Made by a program: the position numbers and the translations under genes. The notes below the pieces were generated by a model, which was given only the letters and a program-made list of their open reading frames with translations, was not told the DNA's origin and searched no databases. From JACCXG01 sp963785755 (GTDB taxonomy: Bacteria; Acidobacteriota; Vicinamibacteria; Vicinamibacterales; 2-12-FULL-66-21), in contig CAWAXG010000013.1 in assembly GCA_963785755.1 (NCBI GenBank), positions 1,178,001 through 1,242,000 on the forward strand: DNA of 64,000 nucleotides, written 5' to 3'. Shown piece by piece: positions 52,424-61,570 of this stretch (position 1 is its first letter; each line of letters begins with the position of its first letter).

Positions 52424-53608
52424 TCAATACACGATCGTGAAGCCGCCGTCGGGGCGCGCGATCACGGCGCCGAAGCTCGAGGCGGGCACGCCCGGCTGGG
52501 CGCCCTTCAGCGGGGTCGGGCGGCCGTTGGCGTCGAAGGCCTGCCACGCGAGCGTGCCTGGGGCTGTTCGCGACGTGATGTCGGTCCACGCGAGCAGGAC
52601 GGTGCCGTCGTGGCCAGCGGCGAGCCGCGGGTACTTGCGACGGGCGGAGGTCTGCGAATCGCTTACCGGTGGCGCAATCGGGCCGTGCTTTGCGCCGGTC
52701 GAGTCGAAGTAGACCTGGCCATCGGTCTCCCACGCACGCAGCACGGCCTGCCCTGCGGCGCTCACCGACATGCTGGTCATCGGACACGCGCCGATCTCCC
52801 ACCCGTGGACGCGTCCGCTCTGGAACGTCCGGCCCTGATCGCGTGAGGTCAGCGAATAGATGTCGCGATGCGTCATGTTCGTGGCGGAACGATAGAGGAG
52901 GTGAAGCTCACCGCCGGGCGCGGCAAAGAGACGCAGCGCGCAACAGCCGCACACACCGGTCGCTGGATCCGACACCGGCCGCTCCCTCTCGAACGTCGCG
53001 CCATCGTCCGCCGAGCGCGCCACCCAGACGCGCCTCGCCGCCTCGCCGCCTTCGCCATCGGCCGTGTTCGCGTGCCAGGCGACGTAAACGCCGCGCGAGT
53101 CCGCCGCAATCGTGCCGCCGCCGTCGAGATCGGTGGTCTCGGTCATCAGGTTGCGCTGCGGCTCGAAGGACGTGCCGCGCGGATCGGAGCGCGCATACAG
53201 CATCGGCATGCCCGCAATCTTGGTCTTCGGATTCACGGGTGGTTTCGGCAGCGCCTTGTCGGAGCCGTTCCAGGCGACGTGCACGCGGCCGCTCGGCGCG
53301 ACGGCGATCTGCGCGCCGCGAATCGCGCCGCCCGGGATGGCACTTCCCTCCTGGCTGTTGACGCGCACCGGCGTGGAGAACGTCCTGCCGCCGTCGGCGG
53401 AGCGGGCATAGAACACGTCCGCCGCGCGGAGCTCGCCGGCGAGATAGACCAGATGCACGTTCCCGGCGGAATCAACGACGGCCTCGGGTTGAATGCCGCC
53501 GTTCGGCACCCGGATCAGATCGATCGGTCCGGCGGCCGCGACCGGGCTGACGTTCGATCGGGTCACGAGGCACGCAAGAACTAGGATGACGACGCGCAGG
53601 CAGACCAT
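52424..53608 (-). CDS. Secreted BNR/Asp-box beta-propeller protein (sialidase-like)
   Basis: The 394-residue protein has a signal peptide (MVCLRVVILVLACLVTRSNVS) and three Asp-box motifs SADGGRTF, SADDGATF and SRDQGRTF, placed as in six-bladed sialidase-type propellers. A CGCC pair (TGVCGCCALRLF) and other blades (GNVHLVYLAGE, GRVHVAWNGS, GTVLLAWTDI) are visible. The catalytic Arg triad and Glu/Tyr of true sialidases cannot be assigned, so a binding or unknown hydrolase role is safer. It stands alone on the minus strand. Confidence 0.8.
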   Translation of the reverse strand: MVCLRVVILVLACLVTRSNVSPVAAAGPIDLIRVPNGGIQPEAVVDSAGNVHLVYLAGELRAADVFYARSADGGRTFSTPVRVNSQEGSAIPGGAIRGAQIAVAPSGRVHVAWNGSDKALPKPPVNPKTKIAGMPMLYARSDPRGTSFEPQRNLMTETTDLDGGGTIAADSRGVYVAWHANTADGEGGEAARRVWVARSADDGATFERERPVSDPATGVCGCCALRLFAAPGGELHLLYRSATNMTHRDIYSLTSRDQGRTFQSGRVHGWEIGACPMTSMSVSAAGQAVLRAWETDGQVYFDSTGAKHGPIAPPVSDSQTSARRKYPRLAAGHDGTVLLAWTDITSRTAPGTLAWQAFDANGRPTPLKGAQPGVPASSFGAVIARPDGGFTIVY

Positions 53609-53739
53609 GGCCGGATCATAATCGACGCCGCGGCTAGACCCTGATGAACCGTCAGGCTAAGTGTCGTGCCGGCGGGATCGACCCGACCGCGTGCGTGGGC
53701 TGCACGTGAAATAGGGAACGTGGCGGCGCTGCGCGCCGA

Positions 53740-54171
53740 TCAGCAGCGGCCGGCCGCCGAGACAGGCACTGCCGACCCGTCGGCGTTCGACGCGCGAAGC
53801 GAGAGCTCCTCGAAAACCGCGGGACAGATATGGCTCTTGAGCACGCAGACCAGCAGATGGTGCGGCCCGGACGTCGAATCGCACTCGTGCGTCAGATCGC
53901 CCGACTCGAGACTCGTGCATCGGACGTAGGCGTGGATCAGTGGTCGCGGAGCGCCACTCGGCTGGAACCAGTGAACGTTCTCGAGGTCGGCCAGCCGCAC
54001 CGTGGCTGTCCGCCAGCCATTCCAATCCTTTTGGACGACGATGCGCCGGTTGTCGGCCGTGACCGCAGGATTTCCATTCCAGCCGGATTTCTCGAAGGAC
54101 CCGTTTCCAAGTACGCCGGTGTTCGGAGACATCATGCAAGCAGTACAACCTACCAGCGCCCCGATGTCCAT
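53740..54171 (-). CDS. Hypothetical Cys-rich protein, possible lipoprotein
   Basis: The 143-residue frame follows the NarL-type regulator by 35 nt on the same strand. The start is uncertain (ATG 54171, or ATGs at 54138 and 54135). The N-terminus MDIGALVGCTAC could be a short lipoprotein signal (LVGC). The body has a sandwich-like look (GNGSFEKSGWNGNPAV, VQKDWNGWRTATVRLADLEN) and eight Cys, including VRCTSLESGDLTHEC and CVLKSHIC. No family is recognised. Codon use is ordinary for the region. Confidence 0.5.
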   Translation of the reverse strand: MDIGALVGCTACMMSPNTGVLGNGSFEKSGWNGNPAVTADNRRIVVQKDWNGWRTATVRLADLENVHWFQPSGAPRPLIHAYVRCTSLESGDLTHECDSTSGPHHLLVCVLKSHICPAVFEELSLRASNADGSAVPVSAAGRC

Positions 54172-54206
54172 CCTGCCAAGGGGGGATGCGCACGCAACTC
54201 GTCAGT

Positions 54207-54845
54207 TCAGACGATGAGTCCCTTTCGTACTGCGTAGAGGACGATCTCAGCCGTGTTGTGGAGGTTGAGCTTCTGCATGAGATTCGCGCGGTGCGTCTCG
54301 ACCGTTGACAGCCCGAGGTCGAGCAGGCTCGCAACTTCCTTGTTCGAGCGGCCTTCGGCCAGGAGCTGGAGCACTTCCTTTTCCCGGTCGGTCAACAGGT
54401 GATACGAGTCAGTGAGCCCTCGCTGCTGCAGCTGCCGGACGTAGTCCTCCACGAGAACGGCTGTCACCGCCGGGCTGAAGTACGGTTTTCCGGCAGAGAC
54501 CGCGCGTACCGCCGGGATCAGGTCCTCGTCGGTTGCGCTCTTCAACAGGTAGGCGCGCGCGCCGGCCGCAAGGGCGCGCATGATGTACGACTCGTCGCCA
54601 TGCACGCTCAGGATGATGACTCCTGGCGGCCGATCGAGCTTCTGCGCTCTCGCGGCGACTTCGATTCCGCTCAATCTCGGCATGCCGATGTCGAGAATGA
54701 GCAGCTCGGGGCGATGTTCCTCGCAGAGGCGCACGGCCTCGAGCCCGTCCCCGGCTTCGGCGACGACGGACAACCCTTCGGCCTCGAGCAGGCCCCGCAG
54801 CCCCCGCCTCACGATGCTGTGATCGTCAGCCAGCAGCACTCGCAA
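54207..54845 (-). CDS. NarL/FixJ-family response regulator
   Basis: The 212-residue protein has a receiver domain (VLLADDHSIVRRGL, phosphoacceptor Asp in LLILDIGMPRLSGIEV near residue 53, ILSVHGDE, Lys in YLLKSATDED) and a LuxR-type helix-turn-helix (LTDREKEVLQLLAEGRSNKEV, GLSTVETHRANLMQKL). Its first 20 nt overlap the end of the kinase gene, so the pair is translationally coupled. It probably activates genes in response to the kinase signal. Confidence 0.93.
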   Translation of the reverse strand: MRVLLADDHSIVRRGLRGLLEAEGLSVVAEAGDGLEAVRLCEEHRPELLILDIGMPRLSGIEVAARAQKLDRPPGVIILSVHGDESYIMRALAAGARAYLLKSATDEDLIPAVRAVSAGKPYFSPAVTAVLVEDYVRQLQQRGLTDSYHLLTDREKEVLQLLAEGRSNKEVASLLDLGLSTVETHRANLMQKLNLHNTAEIVLYAVRKGLIV

Positions 54846-56166
54846 GAGGCGCCTCCTGGCCCTCTGGGACCGGCACGGGAAGACGGATGCTCAACGTGGT
54901 TCCGCCCGCCGGCTCCCGAGAGATGGTTACGACGCCGTCGAGATCCTTGACGCGCTCCTCGATGCCGCGCAGGCCCAGGCCGTTGCGGCTCCTGGCCGGA
55001 TCCAGCCCGATGCCGTCATCGGTGACCCAGAGATGCAGCTGGTCCGCGTGCGTCGACACACTGATTTGAATCGTCTCCGCATGCGCATGACGGACGCAGT
55101 TGGTCATCGCCTCCTGAACGACGCGGTAAACACAGGTGCGATGCTTGTCGGGCAGCGCATCGAAGTCCCCTTCCATGTTCAGATCCACCTTGATCGTGTA
55201 GCGGGCGGTGAAGTCCCGCACGTGCCATTCGAGCGCGGCCTGCAGGCCGAAGTCATCGAGCATGCTCGGCCGGAGCCCGAGCGCGAGATTGCGCACGGTG
55301 CGGAACATGTCATCGACCAGGGCCTTGCACCCGGCGACCGCGGGGCCGACCTGTGCGTTGAGCGGCCCGGTCATGCGTTCGAGCCGGCCAAGCTCCATCC
55401 GCAACCCGGTCAACACCTGCGCCACGTGATCGTGCAGCTCACGGGACAGATTCTTTCGCTCCTCTTCCTGCATGTTGACCAGCTGCTGAGACAGCTGGCG
55501 CATCTGCCGTTCGGCCTCGTCCGAGCGCCGCTCGAGAAACCGCAGCCGGAATACGACAATGAGGGCGACAATGAGCCCGAGCAGCACCGTCTGCCATCGC
55601 AGCCGATCGAGATCGCTGGCCAGCTCCTGGTGACGGTGCGCGACTTCCGCCCGTTGTGCCGCCAGATTCGTGTTGTTCAGCTCCTCGATCTGCGCCGCAA
55701 TCGTCATGACGGCCTCGCGTCGCGGCACGACTTCGCTGCGCAGAAACGCGGCGCTTCGATACATCTTCTCTGTTAGCGTCCAGTCGAACAGCGGATCGAA
55801 CGTCTCCCAGTAGTCGTCGAGCTTGGCCTGCAGGCTCGCGACCTGTTCGTCCTCTGACACGAGCGGCTTGAGCTCGGTCAACGTCTCCATGTTCTCGCGG
55901 CGGTACTCGGCCAGCTGCTCCCGATACTCGGGGGCACGCTCGCGCGCCACGTCGAGCAGGTAATCGCGCACGAAGATGCTCGACTGCTGCACATCCGATC
56001 GGAGAGCCCGCAGCCGGGCTTCGACATTGCGGTGATGCGTATTCAGCTGATCGAGCTGCGAATAGATGGCCTGGGCCCTTCGGGACGAGGCCAGCATCGA
56101 GAGCGCGATCAGCACCACCAGACTGCCCAGCCCAAGAGCCGCCACGAGCCAGGTTTTCAGCCGCAT
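54826..56166 (-). CDS. NarL-type sensor histidine kinase (HisKA_3)
   Basis: The 446-residue protein has two membrane helices (LVAALGLGSLVVLIALSMLA and TVLLGLIVALIVVFRLRFL) framing an external helical sensor of about 150 residues (four-helix-bundle type). A coiled coil and the HisKA_3 phosphoacceptor (EEERKNLSRELHDHVAQVLTG in outline, His near residue 245) come next. The HATPase_c domain is recognisable from VYRVVQEAMTNCVRHAHAE, VTDDGIGLDPA and NGLGLRGIEERV. It belongs with the response regulator that it overlaps by 20 nt. Confidence 0.92.
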   Translation of the reverse strand: MRLKTWLVAALGLGSLVVLIALSMLASSRRAQAIYSQLDQLNTHHRNVEARLRALRSDVQQSSIFVRDYLLDVARERAPEYREQLAEYRRENMETLTELKPLVSEDEQVASLQAKLDDYWETFDPLFDWTLTEKMYRSAAFLRSEVVPRREAVMTIAAQIEELNNTNLAAQRAEVAHRHQELASDLDRLRWQTVLLGLIVALIVVFRLRFLERRSDEAERQMRQLSQQLVNMQEEERKNLSRELHDHVAQVLTGLRMELGRLERMTGPLNAQVGPAVAGCKALVDDMFRTVRNLALGLRPSMLDDFGLQAALEWHVRDFTARYTIKVDLNMEGDFDALPDKHRTCVYRVVQEAMTNCVRHAHAETIQISVSTHADQLHLWVTDDGIGLDPARSRNGLGLRGIEERVKDLDGVVTISREPAGGTTLSIRLPVPVPEGQEAPLASAAG

Positions 56167-56393
56167 GAATCAACCTCCGAGCACGGGGCTCACTTCGAGG
56201 GTACGTCATCCGCACGGGGGCCGGCATCCTGCCAACAGGGGAGGCCAGCAATAGGCGGAGCAACCGGGCAGGGCGACCTCACCCTTACTCCGCCCCCGAA
56301 AAAGGTCTCGCTCTCCACCGTCCACCGGATGGATCGCGCGCCGCGCGCGTTGTCTACTGCAGGGTGAGCACGATGACTTCGCGGAGGGCGCGC

Positions 56394-57926
56394 ATGGTTG
56401 GGCTAAGGAACTCATCGGATCCCCGGCTGCAACACATGCCGCTGCAAACACCGTACAACAACCGCCAGATCATCGTGCTCGCAAACCGCGCCCCCTTCAG
56501 GCATGAGCTTACGCCTGATGGCCGGATCAGTGTCACGCGATCCGCGAGCGGCCTCGTGACGGCCGTCGAGCCGCTCGTGAAGGCCTGCCAGGGAATATGG
56601 GTGGCACACGGTGCCGGGAGCGCCGACGCCCTCTGTGTCGACGAGCGCGATGGACTGAACGTGCCGCCCGCCAACCCTCGATACCGTCTCCGCTACGTCC
56701 CGCTGGCAGACGACGAGCATCAGGGGTACTACTACGGGTTCGCGAACGAAGGGCTGTGGCCGCTCTGTCATGCCGCCCACGTCCAGCCCGTTTTTCGCGC
56801 CGCCGATTTCCGGATGTACCGCGACGTGAACCGGCGCTTCGCGGCTGCTGCGTGCGACGAGGCGGCCGGCGACAGCCCGCTGGTCTTCGTCCACGACTAT
56901 CACTTCGCGCTCGCGCCGCGCATGCTGCGGAGCCAGCTCCTGCTCAGCACCATCGTGGCGTTCTGGCACATTCCGTGGCCGCACCCCACGGTCTTCAGAA
57001 CCTGCCCGTGGCATCGCGAGCTCCTGGAGGGACTGCTCGGCAGCAACATCGTCGGATTCCAGACCGATGAGGATCGGGCCAACTTCATCGAAGCGGCAGT
57101 CGCGACGCTCGAGTGCGATGTCGATCGCGGCCGGAGCGTCGTCTACTATCGCGGGCAAACGACGGCCGCGCGTGCCTACCCGATCGGCATCGAGTGGGAC
57201 AATCCGTGCGTCCGGACGGTATCGCCGCCCGATGAATGTCGCGAGCGTGTCTGCCGCGACCTGCAGCTCGATGCCGGCGTCAGGATCGGAGTCGGGATTG
57301 ACCGCCTGGATTACACCAAAGGCATCAACGAAAAGTTTCTGTCGATCGAGCGTCTGCTGCAGATGCGGCCGGAGCTCAGAGGGCGTTTCGTGTTCATCCA
57401 GGTCGCGGAACCGAGCCGCGATTGCCTGCCAGCCTACCAGGCGGCACGCCGGCAGCTCGTGGAGACGAGTGAACGGGTCAACCGGCGGTTCGGCACGGAG
57501 ACGTACCGCCCGATCGTTCTGCTGGAATCGCATCACGAGCCGTCGGATGTGTATCGACTCTACCGGGCAGCCGATCTGTGCTACGTCGGCAGCCTTCACG
57601 ACGGCATGAACCTCGTGGCCAAGGAGTTCGTCTGCGCCCGCGACGACGAGCGCGGCGTGCTGGTGCTCAGCCAGTTCGCCGGCGCGAGCCGGCAGCTGAC
57701 CGACGCGTTGACGGTGAACCCGTACGCGATCGATGAATCGGCGCAGGCGCTCGCGCGAGCCCTGAGCATGACCGTCAGCGAGCAGGCGAAGCGGATGCGC
57801 CGTATGCGCGACGTCGTCGCGAACTTCGATACCTACTGGTGGGCGAATCAGATTCTCGGCGACGCCGTCCTCGCGCCGGTTGGCATCGGCCAGGAGCGTC
57901 GAGCGCGGCAACGAATCTCGGCCTGA
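56394..57926 (+). CDS. otsA: Trehalose-6-phosphate synthase
   Basis: ATG 56394 is preferred because cggaggg precedes it by about 5 nt; GTG 56364 is the longer option. The protein of about 510 residues is a GT20 retaining glycosyltransferase: IVLANRAPFRHEL, ASGLVTAVEPL, FVHDYHFALAPRML, FWHIPWPHPTVFR, GSNIVGFQTDEDR, GIDRLDYTKGINEKF, HDGMNLVAKEFVCAR and VLSQFAGASRQL. It makes trehalose 6-phosphate from UDP-glucose (or ADP/GDP-glucose) and glucose 6-phosphate, for osmotic or desiccation protection. No trehalose-6-phosphate phosphatase gene is nearby. It is divergent from the NarL-type kinase gene. Confidence 0.92.
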   Translation: MVGLRNSSDPRLQHMPLQTPYNNRQIIVLANRAPFRHELTPDGRISVTRSASGLVTAVEPLVKACQGIWVAHGAGSADALCVDERDGLNVPPANPRYRLRYVPLADDEHQGYYYGFANEGLWPLCHAAHVQPVFRAADFRMYRDVNRRFAAAACDEAAGDSPLVFVHDYHFALAPRMLRSQLLLSTIVAFWHIPWPHPTVFRTCPWHRELLEGLLGSNIVGFQTDEDRANFIEAAVATLECDVDRGRSVVYYRGQTTAARAYPIGIEWDNPCVRTVSPPDECRERVCRDLQLDAGVRIGVGIDRLDYTKGINEKFLSIERLLQMRPELRGRFVFIQVAEPSRDCLPAYQAARRQLVETSERVNRRFGTETYRPIVLLESHHEPSDVYRLYRAADLCYVGSLHDGMNLVAKEFVCARDDERGVLVLSQFAGASRQLTDALTVNPYAIDESAQALARALSMTVSEQAKRMRRMRDVVANFDTYWWANQILGDAVLAPVGIGQERRARQRISA

Positions 57927-58249
57927 CCGCGTCGGCCTCGCTACGCCGCCGAACGATCGAGCCGCGCCGCAAGATTGGAGTCAGAGCGACACGAGGCAGA
58001 AGAAAAGGAGGATTCGCCTCGGTCGGAGGAATGGAGCATGGCCTCAGTCAGAGGACTGGCGGCACGCTTCATTCTCAGGAGTCGGGGAGGACGGGAGGGT
58101 CTTTCAAACGCTTGGAACACTCCCTTCCTCCCTTCTCCTGTCAGGGGTTGATCCCGCCCTCCCGTCAGCCTGTCGATCCCATCCTCCGCTCGCCTCCAGC
58201 CTGGTCAGAGACCGTGGTACATTGATTCACGGCCATCGGCCCAGCCCCC
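57927..58249. other. Intergenic region with GGGAGGACGGGAGG repeat and hairpin
   Basis: This 323-bp spacer contains gaggacgggagggtctttc and, about 30 nt on, actcccttcctccc, which pair, and a further cctcccgtcag/ccatcctccg series to 58190. The same gggaggacgggagg words occur at 61436-61475. A TACATT -10-like word lies at about 58218, before the beta-helix gene. No coding potential is apparent. Confidence 0.5.
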
Positions 58250-59479
58250 ATGACCAGCCGGCAGGATCATCGTCGCGCGTTCCTTCAGCTCCTGTTCGCG
58301 GCGTGCGTGCTTCCGGCGCGTGGAGCGGCGCGACAGGACAAGCCGGCTGCGTCCAATGGCGTCGTCGGCGTCGTCGGCGTCGTCTTCGACGCCAGGACGC
58401 GCAGCTATCACGTCCATCCGAAAGGCAGCATTCAGGACGCGCTCGAGGCGGCTGCGCGCGATTCCGCCAACAAGACCGTCTACGTCCATGCCGGAACGTA
58501 CCGGCCAGCGGCCCGCGGACAGGCGCTGATCTGGTTCAACGCCCGGCACGAGGGGATCACGCTGGAGGCGGTCGGCGACGTCATCCTCACGGCGGCGAAT
58601 CCCGATGTCTCCGACGCTCAGGCTCCGAGTCATCCAGCCGTGGTGAACCACGTCGTCTACTTCGGCGACGGGGTCACACCGAAAACGGTCCTGCGCGGCT
58701 TCAAGATCACGGGCGCCAACAACTTCACGACCGGCTCCGGCGAACGCTCGCCGATTGAATCGGACGACGTGCGCAAGACGCCGTTCTTCTACGCCGACGG
58801 CGGCGGGATCAAGATCTACGCCCGGTCGTATCCCACGATTGAACGGGTCGAGGTGTACGGCAACTACACGAGCCCGTGCGGCGGCGGCGTCTCGGTCGAG
58901 CACCTCGGCCAGGTGCAGGAGGCGGCGCTCTTCCGCGACTGCATCTTCCGCAATAACCGAACGCAGATCACGGGATCGGCCGTCGATCTGCTGCACGGCA
59001 GCCGGGCCACGCTGGAGAACTGTCTGTTCGTCGGCAACATCGCCAACCTCGGCGTCGACCTGGTCGGCATGCTGGGTGGTGCGGAATACCATCCGGAGCA
59101 CGGGTCCGGCGCGCTCACGGTGTTCGAAGGATCTCGCGCGACCGTGAGCCGGTGCACGTTCACCGGCAACTGGAACGGCGTCGACGACAACGGCACGGGC
59201 TGTACCTACGCCGACAGCATCTTCTGGAAGAACACGCTCAAGGGCGGCATCTCGGCGGGGTCGCGCTACGAGCTCGACATCACCGACGCGTCCGGCGTCC
59301 GGGGATCGTTCATCCACGGCGATGTCAACGACCTCAGGGGCACGATCAACAAAGAGCTGAACACGTTCGATCCACCCGATCCCCGGTTCGACGCGCAGTT
59401 CGTGCCGCGCGCGCCGCAGTACGCAAAGGTTGGATATAGACCGGTTACTACTGCTCTTTCACGTCAACGACCGAATTGA
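58250..59479 (+). CDS. Secreted right-handed parallel beta-helix protein
   Basis: The 409-residue protein has a signal-like N-terminus (HRRAFLQLLFAACVLPARGAA, Tat-like arginine pair). It then shows pectate-lyase-type repeats: SIQDALEAAARDSANKTVYV, GITLEAVGDVILTAANPDV, KTVLRGFKITGANN, PTIERVEVYGNYTS, AALFRDCIFRNNRTQITG, RATLENCLFVGNI, ATVSRCTFTGNWNG and CTYADSIFWKNT. Such folds (DUF1565/beta_helix) bind or cleave polysaccharides. The catalytic residues cannot be named. The last 32 nt overlap the end of the convergent CRTAC1-like gene. Confidence 0.8.
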   Translation: MTSRQDHRRAFLQLLFAACVLPARGAARQDKPAASNGVVGVVGVVFDARTRSYHVHPKGSIQDALEAAARDSANKTVYVHAGTYRPAARGQALIWFNARHEGITLEAVGDVILTAANPDVSDAQAPSHPAVVNHVVYFGDGVTPKTVLRGFKITGANNFTTGSGERSPIESDDVRKTPFFYADGGGIKIYARSYPTIERVEVYGNYTSPCGGGVSVEHLGQVQEAALFRDCIFRNNRTQITGSAVDLLHGSRATLENCLFVGNIANLGVDLVGMLGGAEYHPEHGSGALTVFEGSRATVSRCTFTGNWNGVDDNGTGCTYADSIFWKNTLKGGISAGSRYELDITDASGVRGSFIHGDVNDLRGTINKELNTFDPPDPRFDAQFVPRAPQYAKVGYRPVTTALSRQRPN

Positions 59480-61385
59480 TTTTGACCGGCCCCGGCACGC
59501 TCTGCTTCCTGCCGGACGGCCACAGCACTTCGATGCCGTCGACGGACTCGGCCGCGCCAAGGCCGAAGTACAGCGGATAGAGGCTGTGCGAGAGATATCC
59601 CGAGTTCCCGTCCAGCACCTTGGTGTAGGTCGAGCCGCCCGCCGACACCTTCACCACGGCGCCGAGCCCGTCGCGATTCGAGGATGTGCCGGTCAGCTTC
59701 ACCTCGACAAAGCGCACGCGGGTCTTCTCGCTCAGGTTGCTGACGAGCACCATGGGCGGTGTGTTGAACTCGTTGGTGACGATGTCGAGATCGCCGTCGC
59801 GATCGAGATCGAACATGACCGCCGAGCGCGTACCGCGGGCGCCCCAGATGGAGATGCGGCCCGTGGCTCCAGCCGCATCGCGATGATCCTTGTCCCGGCC
59901 TGAGGCATCCAGCTCGAACCATCGCGCGACCAGCCCGTCGCGTCGCGGCTCGACGTTGAGCACGAACTCCGCGTCGATGAAGCGCTTGCCGCGGTCGTTC
60001 AGCTTCACCGAGTTCAGCATGTAGCGCTCCGGATAGTTCATTCCTGACGCGATGAAGACGTCGTCGAAGCCGTCGGCGTTGAGGTCGCCGATGCTCGGTC
60101 CCCACGGGCAGTAGTTCTCGGCGCCGATTGCGTCGGAGACCTCGCGGAACTTCGAGGGCCCTTCCTTGAGGAAGAACGAGTTGCCCCAGATGCTGGTCTT
60201 GCCGGAGCCGCGGAACGACACCGGCCATTTCATCTCCGACTTCATCTTCTCGCGCTCGGGGCCGATCGGCTCGCTCATGTCGGAGTGCATGTCGGTGATG
60301 AAGAGGTCGAGGCGTCCATCGTTGTCGAAGTCGAACACCTTGATGCCCATCGAGCCCCACGACGTGCGCGGAAAGACCTCGCGGCTCTTCCGGACGAAGC
60401 GTTTGCCGCCGACGTTCTCGTAATACTGATCGTCCCCCTGCATGTTCACGAGATAGAGGTCGATCCAGCCGTCGTCGTTGACGTCGATCGGGCTCGCGTC
60501 GCCGGTCCACGAGACGTCGACGAGCCCCATCCGCTTCGACACGTCGGCAAAGCGGTTGCCGCCTTCGTTGTGATAGAGGATGCTGCGCTCGGCGCGCTCC
60601 GGCTTGAGGTGACCCGAAAACGCGTCCTCGAACGCAACGTAGAACTTCTGGCCTTCCCCTGCAACCGTGTTCGTCGTATAGCGTCCGACGTTGACGAGAA
60701 ACAGATCGAGGCGGCCATCGCGGTCGTAGTCGAAGAACACGGCGCCTGAAGAGTGCCCGGTGTAGCCGAGCCCGGCGGCCGCGGTGACGTCGCGGAACCG
60801 CCCCTTGCCGTCGTTCTCGAACAGTACGTTGCCGCCGCGCACGGTCGTCACGTAGAGGTCCGCGTCGCCGTCATTGTCGATGTCGGCGAACGAGGCGGTG
60901 ACGCCGATCTTTCCCGCCAGCGCCACGCCCGCCTCGGCAGTGATGTTCTGGAATCTGCCGCCGCCGGCATTCCGCCAGAGCTCGTTGCCGCCGACCTGGT
61001 TGACGAAGTAGATGTCCGACAGCCCATCTCCATCGACATCCGCTATCGCCAGGCCGTTGCCATGGTCGTAGTGCGCGGCCTTGTACGTCTTGCCCGCGTC
61101 GTCAACGATTCGATGCGTGAACGTGATGCCGCTGTCGGCGCGCCGATCGGTGAACTGGAAATCGTGGAACGCTGACGCGCCGGCGACCGCCTTCACCTGT
61201 TCGGCGCCGAGCTTCTTCAGCCACGAGGTGTCCCGCAGGTCGTCCGGGACCAGACGCATGGGGACGGTGGAAGGCTGCGATTGCGCAGCGGGTTCCGTCC
61301 GCGCGCTGACGAGCACGCCGGCCGCCGCCGCGGCGACGATGAGGAACACGACGGACACGAATCGAGTGCGTCTGGGTCGAACCAT
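59448..61385 (-). CDS. CRTAC1-like FG-GAP/ASPIC-UnbV protein, exported
   Basis: The start ATG 61385 gives a signal peptide (FVSVVFLIVAAAAAGVLVSA). The 645-residue protein holds about seven FG-GAP/VCBS calcium-loop blades (DVDGDGLSDIYFVNQ, DIDNDGDADLYVTT, DYDRDGRLDLFLVN, DVNDDGWIDLYLVN, DFDNDGRLDLFITD, DLNADGFDDVFIAS, DLDRDGDLDIVTNE). It closes with an ASPIC/UnbV domain (SSNRDGLGAVVKV, NSGYLSHSLYPLYFGLG, GIEVLWPSGRKQ). This architecture is common in Acidobacteria and Planctomycetes and is presumed extracellular. The role is unknown. It is divergent from the di-haem peroxidase. Confidence 0.9.
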   Translation of the reverse strand: MVRPRRTRFVSVVFLIVAAAAAGVLVSARTEPAAQSQPSTVPMRLVPDDLRDTSWLKKLGAEQVKAVAGASAFHDFQFTDRRADSGITFTHRIVDDAGKTYKAAHYDHGNGLAIADVDGDGLSDIYFVNQVGGNELWRNAGGGRFQNITAEAGVALAGKIGVTASFADIDNDGDADLYVTTVRGGNVLFENDGKGRFRDVTAAAGLGYTGHSSGAVFFDYDRDGRLDLFLVNVGRYTTNTVAGEGQKFYVAFEDAFSGHLKPERAERSILYHNEGGNRFADVSKRMGLVDVSWTGDASPIDVNDDGWIDLYLVNMQGDDQYYENVGGKRFVRKSREVFPRTSWGSMGIKVFDFDNDGRLDLFITDMHSDMSEPIGPEREKMKSEMKWPVSFRGSGKTSIWGNSFFLKEGPSKFREVSDAIGAENYCPWGPSIGDLNADGFDDVFIASGMNYPERYMLNSVKLNDRGKRFIDAEFVLNVEPRRDGLVARWFELDASGRDKDHRDAAGATGRISIWGARGTRSAVMFDLDRDGDLDIVTNEFNTPPMVLVSNLSEKTRVRFVEVKLTGTSSNRDGLGAVVKVSAGGSTYTKVLDGNSGYLSHSLYPLYFGLGAAESVDGIEVLWPSGRKQSVPGPVKINSVVDVKEQ

Positions 61386-61570
61386 GTGTGGACGAATGTA
61401 AGCCGGGTGGGGCGGGGAATCAAATCCTGGAGGGTGGGAGTCGTTCACAGGGAGGACGGGAGGACGGGAGGGATGTTCAGGAAACCGCTGACCGAAACCG
61501 CACGCACCCTTGACAGAAATCACACCGGCTCGTGACGTTGCGGGGCCGGTGCGCCTTCTATGATGAGGAC